Shown here one piece after another: positions 14,012 through 24,770 of a DNA stretch of 64,000 nt (positions are counted from its first letter, which is position 1; every line of letters begins with the position of its first letter). The stretch is taken from assembly GCA_920105625.2 (NCBI GenBank), contig OV050030.1, forward strand, positions 61,548,322 through 61,612,321, in the 5' to 3' direction. The notes under the pieces were generated by a model. That model did not search any database. It saw nothing but the letters and a program-made list of their open reading frames with translations, and was not told the DNA's origin. Source of the DNA: Clusia tigrina (lineage: Eukaryota; Arthropoda; Insecta; Diptera; Clusiidae). A program made the position numbers and the translations under genes.

Positions 14012-15041
14012 CGAGGTCTGTTCAAAACGTATCGCGAATTTTGAATTTTCGCGGGCTACGGATTTTCGCGGGCTACGGTTTTTCGATGTTTTTATGGCGT
14101 TATGTTGGTACTCATGACCCTCACTCATGTTGACAATCTCGGCCATTTTGAATGTTCAGTCAGTTTTTGACAGCTATTGTGCGTGGACGTGTTTTAGCTA
14201 GTCTTCGATTTTTGTCTATCTCCTCAATCGTGGCGTAGCGTCGTCCTTTCATGGGCCTTTTCAGTCACAGGGGGCCAGGTCTGGGGAATACGGTGGCTGC
14301 GGCATTATTAGAGTGTTGTTTTTGGCCAAAAATTCGCGCACAAATAATGATGTGTGAGCAGGGGCATTATCATGATGCAAAAGCCAATTTTTGTTGTTCC
14401 GGGCGTTTCTGGCGGATTGCTTCTCGCAAATTGCGCATTGCTTGAAGATAATATTCCTTATTGACCGTTCCACCCTGCGCCAAGAATTCATAATGCACCA
14501 CGCCCCTGCAATCAAAGAAAACTGTCAGCAAAAGCTTCACATTCGACCGAACTTGGCGTGCTTTTTTCTTTCTTGGCTCATGCGGCAGCTTCCATTGGGA
14601 TGATTGAGATTTGGTTTCTACGTCATAACCATAGACCCATAATTCGTCACCAGTTATGACTCTCTCAAATTTGGGTCGTCGCGGACAGATTCCAACAGTT
14701 CCTGAGCAATGTTAATGCGATGCTGTTTTTGGTCGAAAATGAGTAATTTTGGTACGAATTTTGCGGCGACCCGCTTCATGCCCAAACTTTTGGTGATAAT
14801 CGAATGACACGAGCCAATCGATATATTTAGGTCCTCAGCAACTTCTCTGACAGCGATTCGACGATTGGCCAATACTAGTTTCTTTACTTCATCAATGTTT
14901 TCGTCTGTTCTTGACGTGCTCGGGCGTCCGGAACGCTACACAAACGCACGGAACGCACGGAAGACAACGCCACAAAAAGATCGAAAATCGAACATCCGTA
15001 GCCCGCGAAAATTCAAAATTCGCGATACTTTTGAACAGGAA
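14012..15041 (-). mobile_element. Rearranged mariner (family B, copy B1)
   Basis: The left end after the TA at 14010 reads CGAGGTCTGTTCAAAACG. The right end near 15000-15041 is the inverted form GATACTTTTGAACAGG. Transposase blocks lie on the minus strand: frame 14654-14872 (helix-turn-helix, ANRRIAVREVAEDLNIS), the first Asp block ITGDELWVYGYD near 14650, then frame 14261-14515 with HHDNAPAHTS and YSPDLAPCD, a D,D34D mariner. Both ends derive from the 5' terminus. 14012-14222 matches the 5' leader of copy B2 (50274-50480) in plus orientation, while the gene reads minus and stops at ATIEEI. Confidence 0.85.
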
Positions 15042-15329
15042 GAAATAATGCAAATAAAAATCTTCTATATATTAATAGGCTGAGCGTATTTCTTTTAGTA
15101 CACTTTACAGAGTGGAAAATAAACGGATTTTGATAATTAATTGCTACCATTGGAAAGGTCTCCGAGCGTAGATGGTCCGAATGGTAAAACATTTAGATTT
15201 TGGTCACCTTTAACCTAAGTTATTAAGGTAAGCGTGAATATCCAACACAACTAAAAATAAAAGACGTGTACAGATAACAAGCACAAGTGCGTGAAGGGGA
15301 TAATGAAAGAGGGGGAAAATGTGTTTCAT

Positions 15330-16687
15330 CCCAGCAAAAAATTTTGAAGCGCTCCGCTGGAATACTACTGAAGCGCTCCTTTGGAGCGCTCCACTCTCCT
15401 TGTAAGTACTGCTCCAGTGAAGCGCTCTAGTGTAGCGCTTCACTCTCCTTGTAACTACTGCTCCAGTGGAGCACTACCAAGTCGGGTACTCGTGTTTTGA
15501 AAACACATATCTAGCAACAGCTGTTGATCGACATTCTAATTTGTGAAAATACATTGTGCTGTGAAGTTCTCCGACGTGAAAATGAAAATTTGCGAGAAAA
15601 ATGCAACAAAATGGGTAAAAAATTAAAATTATTATATATATATGTAATTACTAATGATAAAAATAACTAATTTATATTATTGTTACAGAAAATATAAATT
15701 TAGAAATTTTGCAAGCCTTAAAAGAGATTAAAAGTGATGTTGTTGCTGTAAAGGGTAGTGTCGCCTATCAACGCGTGGTCTTGGACAAACTAGTAGAAAA
15801 AGTATGCCCCAGGCGGGTTGACTTAAATTTTCTGCCCTTTCAAAACTTGGAAGATGTAAAAAATGCCGACAATTACTTACAAAGCCACTCAAGAGACAAC
15901 TTGGTACGTACTGATTTGTTTTAAATGTCAATAATAACTTCAGGTGGCTTATATTCGTACTCTAGTAGGCACAAGATCCATTAGCGAGACGCTCCATCTG
16001 TTTTTTAATGACGACACTCTACTCAATATAAACTGGGATGGCCGCCAAAATAAATTTGGAATTAAATCACTCCATTTTTTTAATGAAATTGTTTTTGGTG
16101 AGCAAAAAAGAGTTTAAAAAATAAACAAAATTTTCATAAACTTCCTCTCACAGATGCCGTAAATTCTCCAAACAAAGATAACTTCGCGAAGGATATGGCT
16201 AAAGGTTTCCGTACTTTGAAGAACAAGATTTACAGAGGCACCTATCGGCAAAAAAATACTTTTTCAACATCTGATGCTTCTAATCCTCCAAATCATCCTC
16301 CTAGAGAACTTCAGTAGAAATAAATTTAATTAAATTTGAATTGAAGTAATTTTATTATTTGTATTTTTATCTTCCTTGTAGTAGAAATCAAAGCGCTTCA
16401 AAGTGCAAAATTTACTTGGAGTGGTAAGCGCTCCAAAGCGCTTTTGATACATATTGAAAGGAGCGCTTCGTTGCGCTTTTTTCATAGTGAGAGCTGAGCG
16501 CTCACTAGAGCTTTTTTCATAGGGGGTATGGAGCGCTTCGTAGCGCTTTTTTCATAGCGAGAGTAGCGCTAACATCCAATGACATGGCAACGTTAAAAAT
16601 ACCACTAGTTGCAAGGAGAGTGGAGCGCTTCACTGCTCCTTTGGAGCGCTCCACTAGTCCTAATGGAGTGCTTGGCTTACTGCTGGG
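15330..16687 (+). mobile_element. Unclassified 1.36-kb element with AGCGCT-array arms and a spliced gene
   Basis: The ends are short inverted repeats, CCCAGCA at 15330-15336 and TGCTGGG at 16681-16687, followed inward by the related blocks AAGCGCTCC and (inverted) AAGCACTCC. The palindrome AGCGCT occurs five times between 15345 and 15440 and ten times between 16390 and 16655, and nowhere in the gene between. The left arm holds a direct repeat of about 45 bp built on CACTCTCCTTGTAA. The right arm holds three GCTTTTTTCATAG units and an inverted CACTCTCCTTG. No transposase is visible and I cannot name a superfamily. A clear target duplication is not visible beyond a possible AT. Confidence 0.7.
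15611..16317 (+). CDS. Four-exon gene, DUF4806-like protein, inside the AGCGCT element
   Basis: Assembled by eye: exon 1 15611-15614 (start codon plus one base), exon 2 15689-15903, exon 3 15944-16097, exon 4 16154-16317 ending in TAG. Introns are 74, 40 and 56 bp, all GT-AG. The joined frame has no stop and gives 178 residues. Residues 1-45 form a probable helix (LEILQALKEIKSDVVAVKG). Residues 55-135 resemble the DUF4806 domain: LPFQNLEDVKN, then NLVAYIRTLVGT, NINWDGRQNKFG and FNEIVFDAV. The function of that domain is not known to me. An in-frame ATG at 15582 does not fit the splice phase, which decides the start. The 40-bp intron is unusually short. An open frame across three junctions argues for recent mobility or selection. 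Confidence 0.65.
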
Positions 16688-16861
16688 ATATAACCAAACA
16701 AAAGCAACAATTTTGCTTGGATTTGATGTGCACACATATGCATACACATTCTTGCTTGCGCACTTTAACGTTTGTGTTTTGTATGCAAATATGTATGCAC
16801 GAGTATGGACGTGTGGATTTGCGTATGCCTGTGCTTCGCTTGGTTCAAATGTATTTTGTTT

Positions 16862-18197
16862 GACCGCTCATGCAGGTTGTGGAAAAACTTTTGTCCAAAC
16901 TGCCCTTATTCAATCTTACATGTACACCAACAGCCTCTATCGCTGCTGGTACTTTAATTGGCGGCAAAACGTTATACTATGCTTTTAAGTTGTCAGTACC
17001 AATTTTAGAAATGTCAGTAAATAGTTATTTCGCCAGGTATATCAATAATGATAGAAATAAAGATTACGACGTCCTGCGTAGAAAATTGAAATGTTCTGCG
17101 CATGTAGCACAAATGATGTCACGCTAAATCTGTTCCTATTGGCTAATAATTTCCAGCTGTCAAACTTTAAATATTTGTGTAAACATAACAGTGGGACAAT
17201 TCATTATTTTTCTTTTCAAATTTTTTGATAGTAAAAAATGAAACAATTTTTTTTTAAATTATGCTGTTCTTTTATTAAATTTTCTCTTTCGTGGATTGGT
17301 ATTTTGAGAAATTTCCGTATTAAGTCCTCTTCTTAGTAATCTTACATTCTACATATAAAAAAAAGTTTTTTCACTTTTTCATTTGCTTTAATGTCCTTTG
17401 CTTCCGTCAAATGTTTTTGCAAATATCCTCTAGTAAGCAATAATTTTTCTCCATTTAATTTTAAAAAAAATTGCATCGCATGATTTCAGCGTTTCCATTA
17501 ATGAATTTGATGGCTTACTTACCACACCTTCACTTAGATGTTTCACCCATGAGAGGGTACAGTCCTGTAGAGGATTAACAGCAAGAATAGGGTTTTCAAT
17601 TTGTGGCAAATAAAGCCAGCCAAATTCTCCAAATCGTCTTACTCTAGTTTTTCTAACTCGTTTTCATTATTTTCTCCATTTATTTATTTAATGAATCTTT
17701 CTTTGTCAAAAAACGAACAGTAATTTTTCGGGGCTTACATTCTACATTTACATATTATTACCTCCTAGCTACTGCCTCGAATATTTAGTGTTTTCACAGC
17801 ACGCAATAAGACTTTGTAAAATGAAGTCTAAGGTATCCATCCTGCATCAAAATGCAATGGAAGCTGTAGTTCTATTGTTTTAACACCAACCAATGAAGAT
17901 TGTGCTTTTATAAACTGAGATATTCTCAACCGAATGCTGGGGGAAGTAAAAAGTTATTATAGCTGCGTCAAAATAATTTGCGATAATGATGAGGAAGTCA
18001 ATAATTATCCAGTGGAATTTTTAAATTCTTCCAATATCAGCGGTGAACCAGCATCTATTGATAAGAAATGTAAATGTAAAGGAAGCTTTGGTTTTAATAG
18101 TACAATAATGCTTATCAACATATTGCATAAAAATGCTTTCGATTGTAAGGTGTTGACTGAAATAACAGGAGATAAACGTATTCATGATTTCAGCTGA
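16862..18197 (+). pseudogene. Helitron-type (Pif1-like) helicase remains
   Basis: Two pieces of one helicase are visible. At 16862-17000 the plus strand reads TAHAGCGKTFVQTALI (Walker A). After a frame break it reads TASIAAGTLIGGKTLYYAFK, matching the motif that follows Walker A in Pif1/Helitron helicases. At 17866-18197 it reads LTPTNEDC, then VKIICDNDEEVNNYPVEFLN and a block ending CKVLTEITGD, the C-terminal region of Helitron helicases. The approximately 740 bp between the pieces do not encode helicase. No Rep domain is seen upstream, where the AGCGCT element ends at 16687. Confidence 0.7.
17225..17690 (-). pseudogene. Possible P-element/THAP9-like transposase C-terminal fragment
   Basis: The minus strand reads FGEFGWLYLPQIENPIL, then LSWVKHLSEGVVSKPSNSL, LTRGYLQKHLTEAKD and NEKVKKLFFICRM, in two frames. 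The order (a Trp-rich block, a conserved EGxxxKPS-like segment, then VKKLFF) resembles the C-terminal part of P-element-like transposases from memory. It sits between the two helicase pieces in opposite orientation, so it may be an insertion. The family assignment is tentative. Confidence 0.35.
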
Positions 18198-18199
18198 GA

Positions 18200-19925
18200 C
18201 AAATGATTGATAACAATGCCATCAATAATGGGTTTATTCATTATGGCAGGGAAGGATAAGCGGCCATTTTATATTTTGCCGTAGAGTAGTTTGACTTAAA
18301 ATAATCAGCGAAAAAGCAGAAAACCTTGGCACCTAGTGCTCCTATTTTTTGGAAAATATTTATTGTATGATTATTTTTCATGTACTAAATATATACAAAA
18401 ATCAGCGAAAAGACTGCAGTTGCCCAAATTATGACTGAAGAATTTCTCATTATACTTATCGAAGACGGGCGCGAACTGGTCTTACGCCTGAGTTTATAAA
18501 GTTCAAGAATGATTTAGGGTTATTTAAATATAATTGCATTTAAATTACGTAGCCTGCGCAGCCTATCAGTAAACCAAATTGGGGAAGAAGCAGTACCCAG
18601 ACGTTTAGGAATACAATGCTCGAATGTATCCAATAATGTCTATTAGTATGTAGTTTGTTTGATATACCTGATGATTAAAGTCGGAAAAATTTACAAAGTT
18701 ACGCATACGAGTCGATTTTGGAAGGGCAAACGATTAAAAATTGCTGTATTCTTTTTGTTTCATTCGACGTAACTCCTTATAAAAAAATTATCATTTATTT
18801 GTCCAAACTGTTTTTACTTTGTAAATCCATTGTTTTAGCAAAGTTCATGAATCATATTAAAAGAAGCAATTAATCAGTGGGCGAAAATAGAAATAAATAT
18901 AACAAATTCGACAAGTTTTGAATAGAATCAACTTCATTAAATTGAATTCACCATTTATATAAATTTGTATGAAAACTAAATAGTCATATTTGTCAACATC
19001 GTTTGTGCATTATTAATTCGTGCTTGTATGAATTAAATAAATGAATTTTTTATTCTTTTACATTAGTTTACTCAATAGTTACTCTATGAGCCTATTAGGT
19101 ATGCTCAGATGTATTAACGTCTTATTATAAAATTAATTTGGAAGCAAAGTCAGAGTAGGAAAATTTTGGTGGTGGGAGTTGGCTTTATTGACATTATTTC
19201 ATAACAGAATATCCTTGGTTCCAACTAATAGTTTTAAATTAATAACTATAACTTTTTTCATTTAAAATGAATTCTTATTAAATAAGAGACTTTTCTTTAC
19301 TGATTAAAAATTCTTAATTCTGGAAAAGACGTTTACGTAGTCATTTTGGTATTTGCACAAAAGGCCGACTTGGTAATCAATGGGACAAAGGGAGTTTTAT
19401 AAAGTTGTAAATGAATTGGAATAGAGTACCTAAATGCATTTTGCACTGACTACTTGAATTAACAAAATAACTAAGAAATCAATTGCGTTTATTTACTTCA
19501 AAATTTTTGTAAGTAATTCAAAATTGGCAAATGTATGGAGGAAAGAAAGATATTGAAGATTCAAGAGAAGCTATAGAAGAGAGTTAGTTAGTGTTATCAG
19601 GAAGTATCGAACCGATTTTTGCAAATTAAACAATTTGGTCTCAATGTGTAATTTAACCTTTGCACATAAGTTGCCTATTAATTTAATTCTTTTTAAAATC
19701 TTAAATATATGGCTGAAGTAATTTTAGCCATTTAATTTTTTTTGATAATTTTAATATATGTTGGCTCCAGTGATATATAATTCTTAATTTTGTAAGTCAT
19801 GCCTATTACAAACAGCCTAAACATTTCTGCTTACTATTGTATCACTTTGCTGTCTAATTTATTTATTCCTTCATTTTTGTACATGGTATTATTTGTGTAT
19901 AAACTAACCCACCAGCAGCTATTCA
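18200..19925. other. AT-rich stretch without recognisable features
   Basis: No long frame, repeat array or transposon end was seen on either strand. Confidence 0.5.
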
Positions 19926-19927
19926 TA

Positions 19928-19928
19928 C

Positions 19929-19973
<45 letters not shown>

Positions 19974-19974
19974 C
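19928..19974. repeat. (ATC)n trinucleotide microsatellite
   Basis: About 15 uninterrupted TCA/ATC units. The Ile-rich ORF across it is an artefact. Confidence 0.95.
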
Positions 19975-20307
19975 ATTCACTGATGTGCTCATCACCAACT
20001 TCCAGTCAAGAAATATAATAAAAGCGTACTGAAAAAGAAGAAAACACGCTAAACTTTGAAGTTTTTTATTTTTTTTTTATTTTTTATATATATTTTTTTT
20101 TAAACAGTTTATTTATTTATTGAATACACTCATTTTGAGCCTAACAATAAGTAATTAAATCTTTAGAGCTATATTAACTATATTTATCCCGCACCAGTGT
20201 TTGGGCTTAGTATTAAATTTCACTACATTTTTGCCTTTTGATTTTAATTCAATTTAAATTCATTTCATTTTAGTATCTTAATAGTAATTATTTAATATTT
20301 AGTACAT

Positions 20308-21934
20308 TTAAAATATAGGTAAGTCCAATCTTTTGAGGCGTGTTGCTGTTTTAATTCTAGCTAAATTTTTTACCAATGGATTTGAGTGCTCTCGTAGTTT
20401 TTTTTTTGTGTTGGAGCATAATCTCTGTGAGCTCACTTTTAACAAGAGGAATGTTGAGGTCCTTATGGATGTCAGCATTTCTAACGAACCAAGGCGCACC
20501 CGTGATTGCACGCAAGATTTTCGATTGCACTCGTTGTATCAGCTCGACGTTCGATGAACTGGCATTCCCCCAAAGCTCAGCTCCGTATGCCCAAATTGGT
20601 TTGATCACTGCCTTGTACAATAAAGGTTTATGTTGTAAACGAAGCCTTGACTTGGAGTTGAGTAGCCAATTTATTTTATGGGTCTTTAGATTTATCTGCG
20701 TTCGTTTTGCCTCAATATGGTTCCGCCAAGTTAGTCGTCTGTCTAGATGGACTCCTCGGTATGTTACAGTATTCGATTGAGGAATAGCAACATTGTTTAG
20801 TGTAATCACTGGGCATGTTTCTTTCCGAAGTGTAAACGTAACATGATTCATGATGATCTCATTTACCTTAATGCGCCAATTTGCCAGCCACACTTCCATT
20901 TTCGTCAAATGCTCCTGAAGGCGATTCAAAGGCACTATTGGATTGCTATGTATACTAAGAATAGCAGTGTCGTCTGCGAATGTTGAAGTGACTAGATGAT
21001 CATCAGTAGGGAGGTCTGCAGTGAATAATACATATAGTACAGGACCTAGAACACTACCTTGTGGAACCCCAGCATTAATATCGAAGTCGTTTGTCGTGTA
21101 TTCTCCATATTTTACTCTGAACTTTCGGTTATCCAAATACGATTCGAGTAGCATGTGCACATTAACTGGTAAGAGTTTTTGAATTTTATATATTAATCCT
21201 GCATGCCAAACTCTGTCAAATGCCTGTGCAATATCTAAGATAGACGAGCAGTATTTTTTGTCTTCAAAAGTATTTCGAATTGCACTAGTAATGCGGTTAA
21301 TTTGATCTATGGTTCTGTGATTCTTACGAAATCCAAATTGATGGTGGGGAATAATGTTGGATTTGTATATGTGCGGCTGCAGCTTTAGAAGAAGCAGTTT
21401 CTCAAATAATTTAGAAATCACTGGCAGCAAGCTTATGGGCCGATAAGATGACGGTTGAGTTGCGTCTTTTCCGGGTTTTGGAATCATTGTAATTTGTGAT
21501 ATTTTCCAGGGTTGTAGAAAATACCCAATCCTAAATATTGCACTAAATAACTGCGACACTATTTTGATGGCTATTTCAGGCAATTCCACAATCATTTTTG
21601 CGGTAATTAATTCAAATCCTGGTGCTTTTTTCGGGTTTAGCTGAGTTTTAATTGCAAGTTGCACTTCCTTCATTTTAACCTTCATCGGGATTAGTGGTAT
21701 TTTAGGGGCCAAAAATGGAATTTCAAAACAATTGGTTGGTTGGTTAGGTTGGAATACGGATTTGAGATGATTTGCAAATGCTGAGGCTTTCTGTTCGTCA
21801 CTTCTTGCCCAAGTTCCATTATTTTGCCTGAGTGGTGGATGACAGTCTTTAGGAGTCTTTATATTTTTATAGGCTTTCCAGAAAGAGTAGTTAGTATTTT
21901 GTGTTGGAGTTAGCGTCTCAGTATACTTTTTCAA
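20308..21934 (-). pseudogene. Jockey J2 reverse transcriptase, one slip from complete
   Basis: The 525-residue frame 20357-21934 reads without stops through linker, palm and thumb. It shows KAPGFELITAKM, the entry block SYRPISLLPVISKLFEKLL, GFRKNHRT, LDIAQAFDRVWH (motif A), NAGVPQGSVLGP (motif B) and the catalytic TFADDTAILS, then NWRIKVN and the thumb block AYGAELWGNA. The expected Jockey C-terminus (LREHSNPLVKNLAR, then TRLKRLDL) lies in the next frame, 20308-20511. The frames part at a run of ten T on the plus strand (20398-20407), so a single homopolymer slip seems to be the only lesion in the RT. Confidence 0.88.
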
Positions 21935-22029
21935 ACTGTTCTCTAGCTCGCAGTTCAGTGCTTCTCGGAGGGTGATCTATTTTGTTGCCACTCTCTTCTT
22001 AAGCGCCTTTTCTCCTTAACGAGACTATC

Positions 22030-22930
22030 GGTAACTGCAGATGTTGTGTGAGTTGTTGCGGAGCGGGATAATGAGGCTGCTAGAGATGAGTGTGTGGCTG
22101 CAAATGTAAGAACTTAGTTGATGGCCAAAAGTGCCGAGTCAATATCGCTTGCACTCTTTAGTCGAGGGCCAATGTTTATATGACTACTTACATATTGACG
22201 GTACCTGAGCCAGTTTGTTCTTTTGTTGGTTAGGTGACCTGTTTTCTTACCCAGTTGAGGTTGTTTATGTAGACATATAATAGCTGTGGAATGATCAGAA
22301 GCGAGCTCTAAACACGATTCTGCAGATAACAAGTTACGATCAATACCACTGGTTATTCCAAAATCGATGAGGTGGGGCACTTTTTGAGGGTCAGAGGGCC
22401 AGTATGTCGGTTGCCCTGAGGACACGAAGTCTAGGTTAGAACACCAATTTAGTAGTGCAGAGAACAGTTGTTTGCCTTTGGGATTTATTAATCTGGAGCC
22501 CCAAAAGGTATGTTTGGCATTATAATCACTGCAAAAAATGTGGTCCCCAATGATGTGAAGAATTGTGTGAATTGTAATTTAGTCACTGAATATCTTGGAG
22601 GACAATAGACTGCGCTTAGTACAATTTTTTCCTCCCAGCATTGAAGACATATTGATGTTGCCTGCAGATAGTCCTTTGCATACTCTTCTCGTGCATGATG
22701 CTTAAATCTATCTCTTAATATACCCGTACCGCCATGTGCTTTATTGTCTGGATGGTTTGTCTTGTAGAATTTATATCCTGATTAACAAAATAATTTTTGT
22801 TTGTCAAGTGCGTTTCTGATAAAAGCATAATGTCAATTTGCCTAGTATGCAGGAAGTGTTGAATTTCAAGTTTATGTTGGCTAATGCCGTTTGCATTCCA
22901 TATCTTAATGTAGTTAATTTTTTAGATATC
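22030..22930 (-). pseudogene. Jockey J2 endonuclease
   Basis: The minus strand near 22900 reads IKIWNANGISQHKLEI, then IDIMLLSETHL, the N-terminal blocks of the APE-like endonuclease. Frame 22114-22425 reads SSGQPTYWPSDPQKVPHLID, then ELASDHSTAII, the C-terminal SDH block. Stops interrupt the middle (about 22470-22760), including near the GDxN region, so the nicking domain that would start target-primed reverse transcription is not made intact. Confidence 0.85.
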
Positions 22931-23224
22931 AACAATTGCATAAGTTGGTTTTGAGTTTTCAACAACTCGTGCAACATGCTTTGCATTGATGTCATAATTT
23001 CTGTCATATAATTTGTTAATTTTGATATCATGGATTCTACATTTTGCATAGGATTTGCACAGCTAGGAATTTCTTCAGATCCAGACTTTACTACGTTGGC
23101 ATATGATCTTGATGTAGAAGCGTTATCGCTGGTCAGTTGCTTATGGGGTTCGATTGATTGGGCAATCTCTGTGTAATGAAAAGCTGGTTGCTGTTTCTGG
23201 TCTAATTTATTTTTGAGTGCTAAA

Positions 23225-24382
23225 TACACTGGGCAGCCTCTGTAGTTTGCCGTGTGGTTTTCCCCACAATTGCTGCATTTTTTGCATTTATGTTGGATTT
23301 GTCAGACAAACACTTGGAGGAATGGTGAAGGTCCCCACAGGCAACACAAACAGTGCGTAAGGTACAGTACGATTTTGTGTGCCCGTATTCTTGGCAATTG
23401 AAGCACTGAACAGGGCCTTTTCTTTTGTGTGGTTCTTCAGCGGTTATTCGTCTATGTAATAAGTAACGCAGGTGGTAGATTGGATGTGTTTCGCTACTTT
23501 TTAATTTCCTTCCATTCGGTTCAAGTTCTACTTGAAATAGTGGTTGTGGTACTTTGTCTCTGTTTTTAATGTTGAATACCGTTTTTACTTGAAATCCGGC
23601 GATTTCGAGAGAATCTTTGATTTCATTAGTACTTACACTATTCTCAATACCTTTAATAACAACTACTACACCTTTACTGCTCTTCAGCTGATATGTATAG
23701 TAGTTTTTACCCTTTTTTCAAGATAGGATGCTATTTTGCGGTAATTGCTTTCATTGTATGTCTGTAGTTTCGTTTCCTTTATATTCCCGTTTGTTATGGA
23801 CGTTACGTGGAAATTGTTATTTCCTACAAGACTAGCTATAGTTGCAACTAAATCATTTGAGCATCTCTCTCGCAAGTAGAATGGTGGTGGCTTCGGAGTT
23901 TTGGCGATGGAATTGTTTGCAAGAGTTGAGTCAACGTTTTCATTCTCTAATAGTGCAAATTTGTTCTGACCCAAAGTGTTACTACTTATTTGTTTCGGAG
24001 AGGCAGATATATTCGCTGATTGAGGAGTTAGTCTCGCATTTTTTGCCTGTCTTTTATTTCCGTTTTTTTCTGGACTCAACTTTCGTTTTTCCTGTATATA
24101 CCTGTCTATACCAGTCTGTATAGTGGCAACATTTTTTGTCACATTACTTTTACCACCACCTGTGGCTGGCATGACTAAGTTACTTGCTGGCGCAATTGTA
24201 GGTGTAGATTCGCTGTTTAACATTAAAGCAGGAGAACATGAACGAGCCCGATTTATTGGCTTGGTTGTTAGGTACAAGTTATCCTTAGTTATTTCTTTTT
24301 TGTTTTTGCAGCAATCTTCAGCAACCACCGTCACATAAGCATTTCTGATGTTTGTAAGTTTGTTGATGTTCGGGAAACTCAT
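23225..24382 (-). pseudogene. Jockey J2 ORF1 (gag-like)
   Basis: Frame 23684-24382 gives the 232-residue N-terminal half, opening MSFPNINKLTNIRNAY and containing ARSCSPAL, close to the J1 block ARSWSPAL. After a frame change near 23690 the minus strand reads FQVKTVFNIKNRD, then two zinc knuckles CFNCQEYGHTKSYC and CVACGDLHHSSKC (about 23300-23430). Frame 22804-23229 carries the coiled C-terminal part (MISKLTNYMTEIMTSM). ORF1 binds element RNA. Two or three frame breaks separate the parts. Confidence 0.85.
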
Positions 24383-24770
24383 TAATTGTTGAGAAAATAA
24401 AAAATTAATAAATGGCTCAAATGCAACTCTGAGGAATATTAAATTTAAATAAAATAAAATTAAAATTAAGTGGCATCACCAATCATCTTAGAGTACTGAC
24501 ACAGGTGGCAACTCCTGCTAATTGTTTTTGGCGCGCACATTTATTTTTAATGATGTTGTTGTTTTTAAAATGATTTATGAATTTTACACTTCACTTTTAA
24601 TCTGTTCCTGCAGAACAAAATATCACCAAATTATGTAAATAAACTACACTTTCGTATTGGCGTCTATATCGCGAAGTTTAAAGAACGAATTCAGTTTAAA
24701 CACAGTGAAAAACCGTCCCAATTACGGAGCACGTATGAAATCGCGTCCGCACAGTTCAAAATATGTCACT

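Larger units (their letters stand above)
20100..24770 (-). mobile_element. Jockey-clade non-LTR retrotransposon J2
   Basis: A 4.7-kb Jockey element on the minus strand with 5' untranslated region about 24390-24770, ORF1 24382 to about 23225, endonuclease about 22930-22110, RT 21934-20300, and a 3' A-rich tail beginning near 20100. The 5' end (GTGCGGACGCGATTTCATAC near 24750) matches J1 near 12700. ORF1 and the endonuclease have a few breaks, while the RT is almost intact, so this copy is much younger than J1. A target duplication is not obvious. Confidence 0.9.

Noticed and set aside
15582..15614. ATG at 15582 as start of the DUF4806-like gene
   Set aside because: It ends exon 1 in the wrong phase for exon 2. 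Only the ATG at 15611 fits.
16584..16988. 134-residue ORF
   Set aside because: It fuses the right arm of the AGCGCT element, unrelated spacer and the first helicase motif in one chance frame.
19799..20032. 77-residue ORF with poly-Ile
   Set aside because: It is created by the (ATC)n microsatellite.
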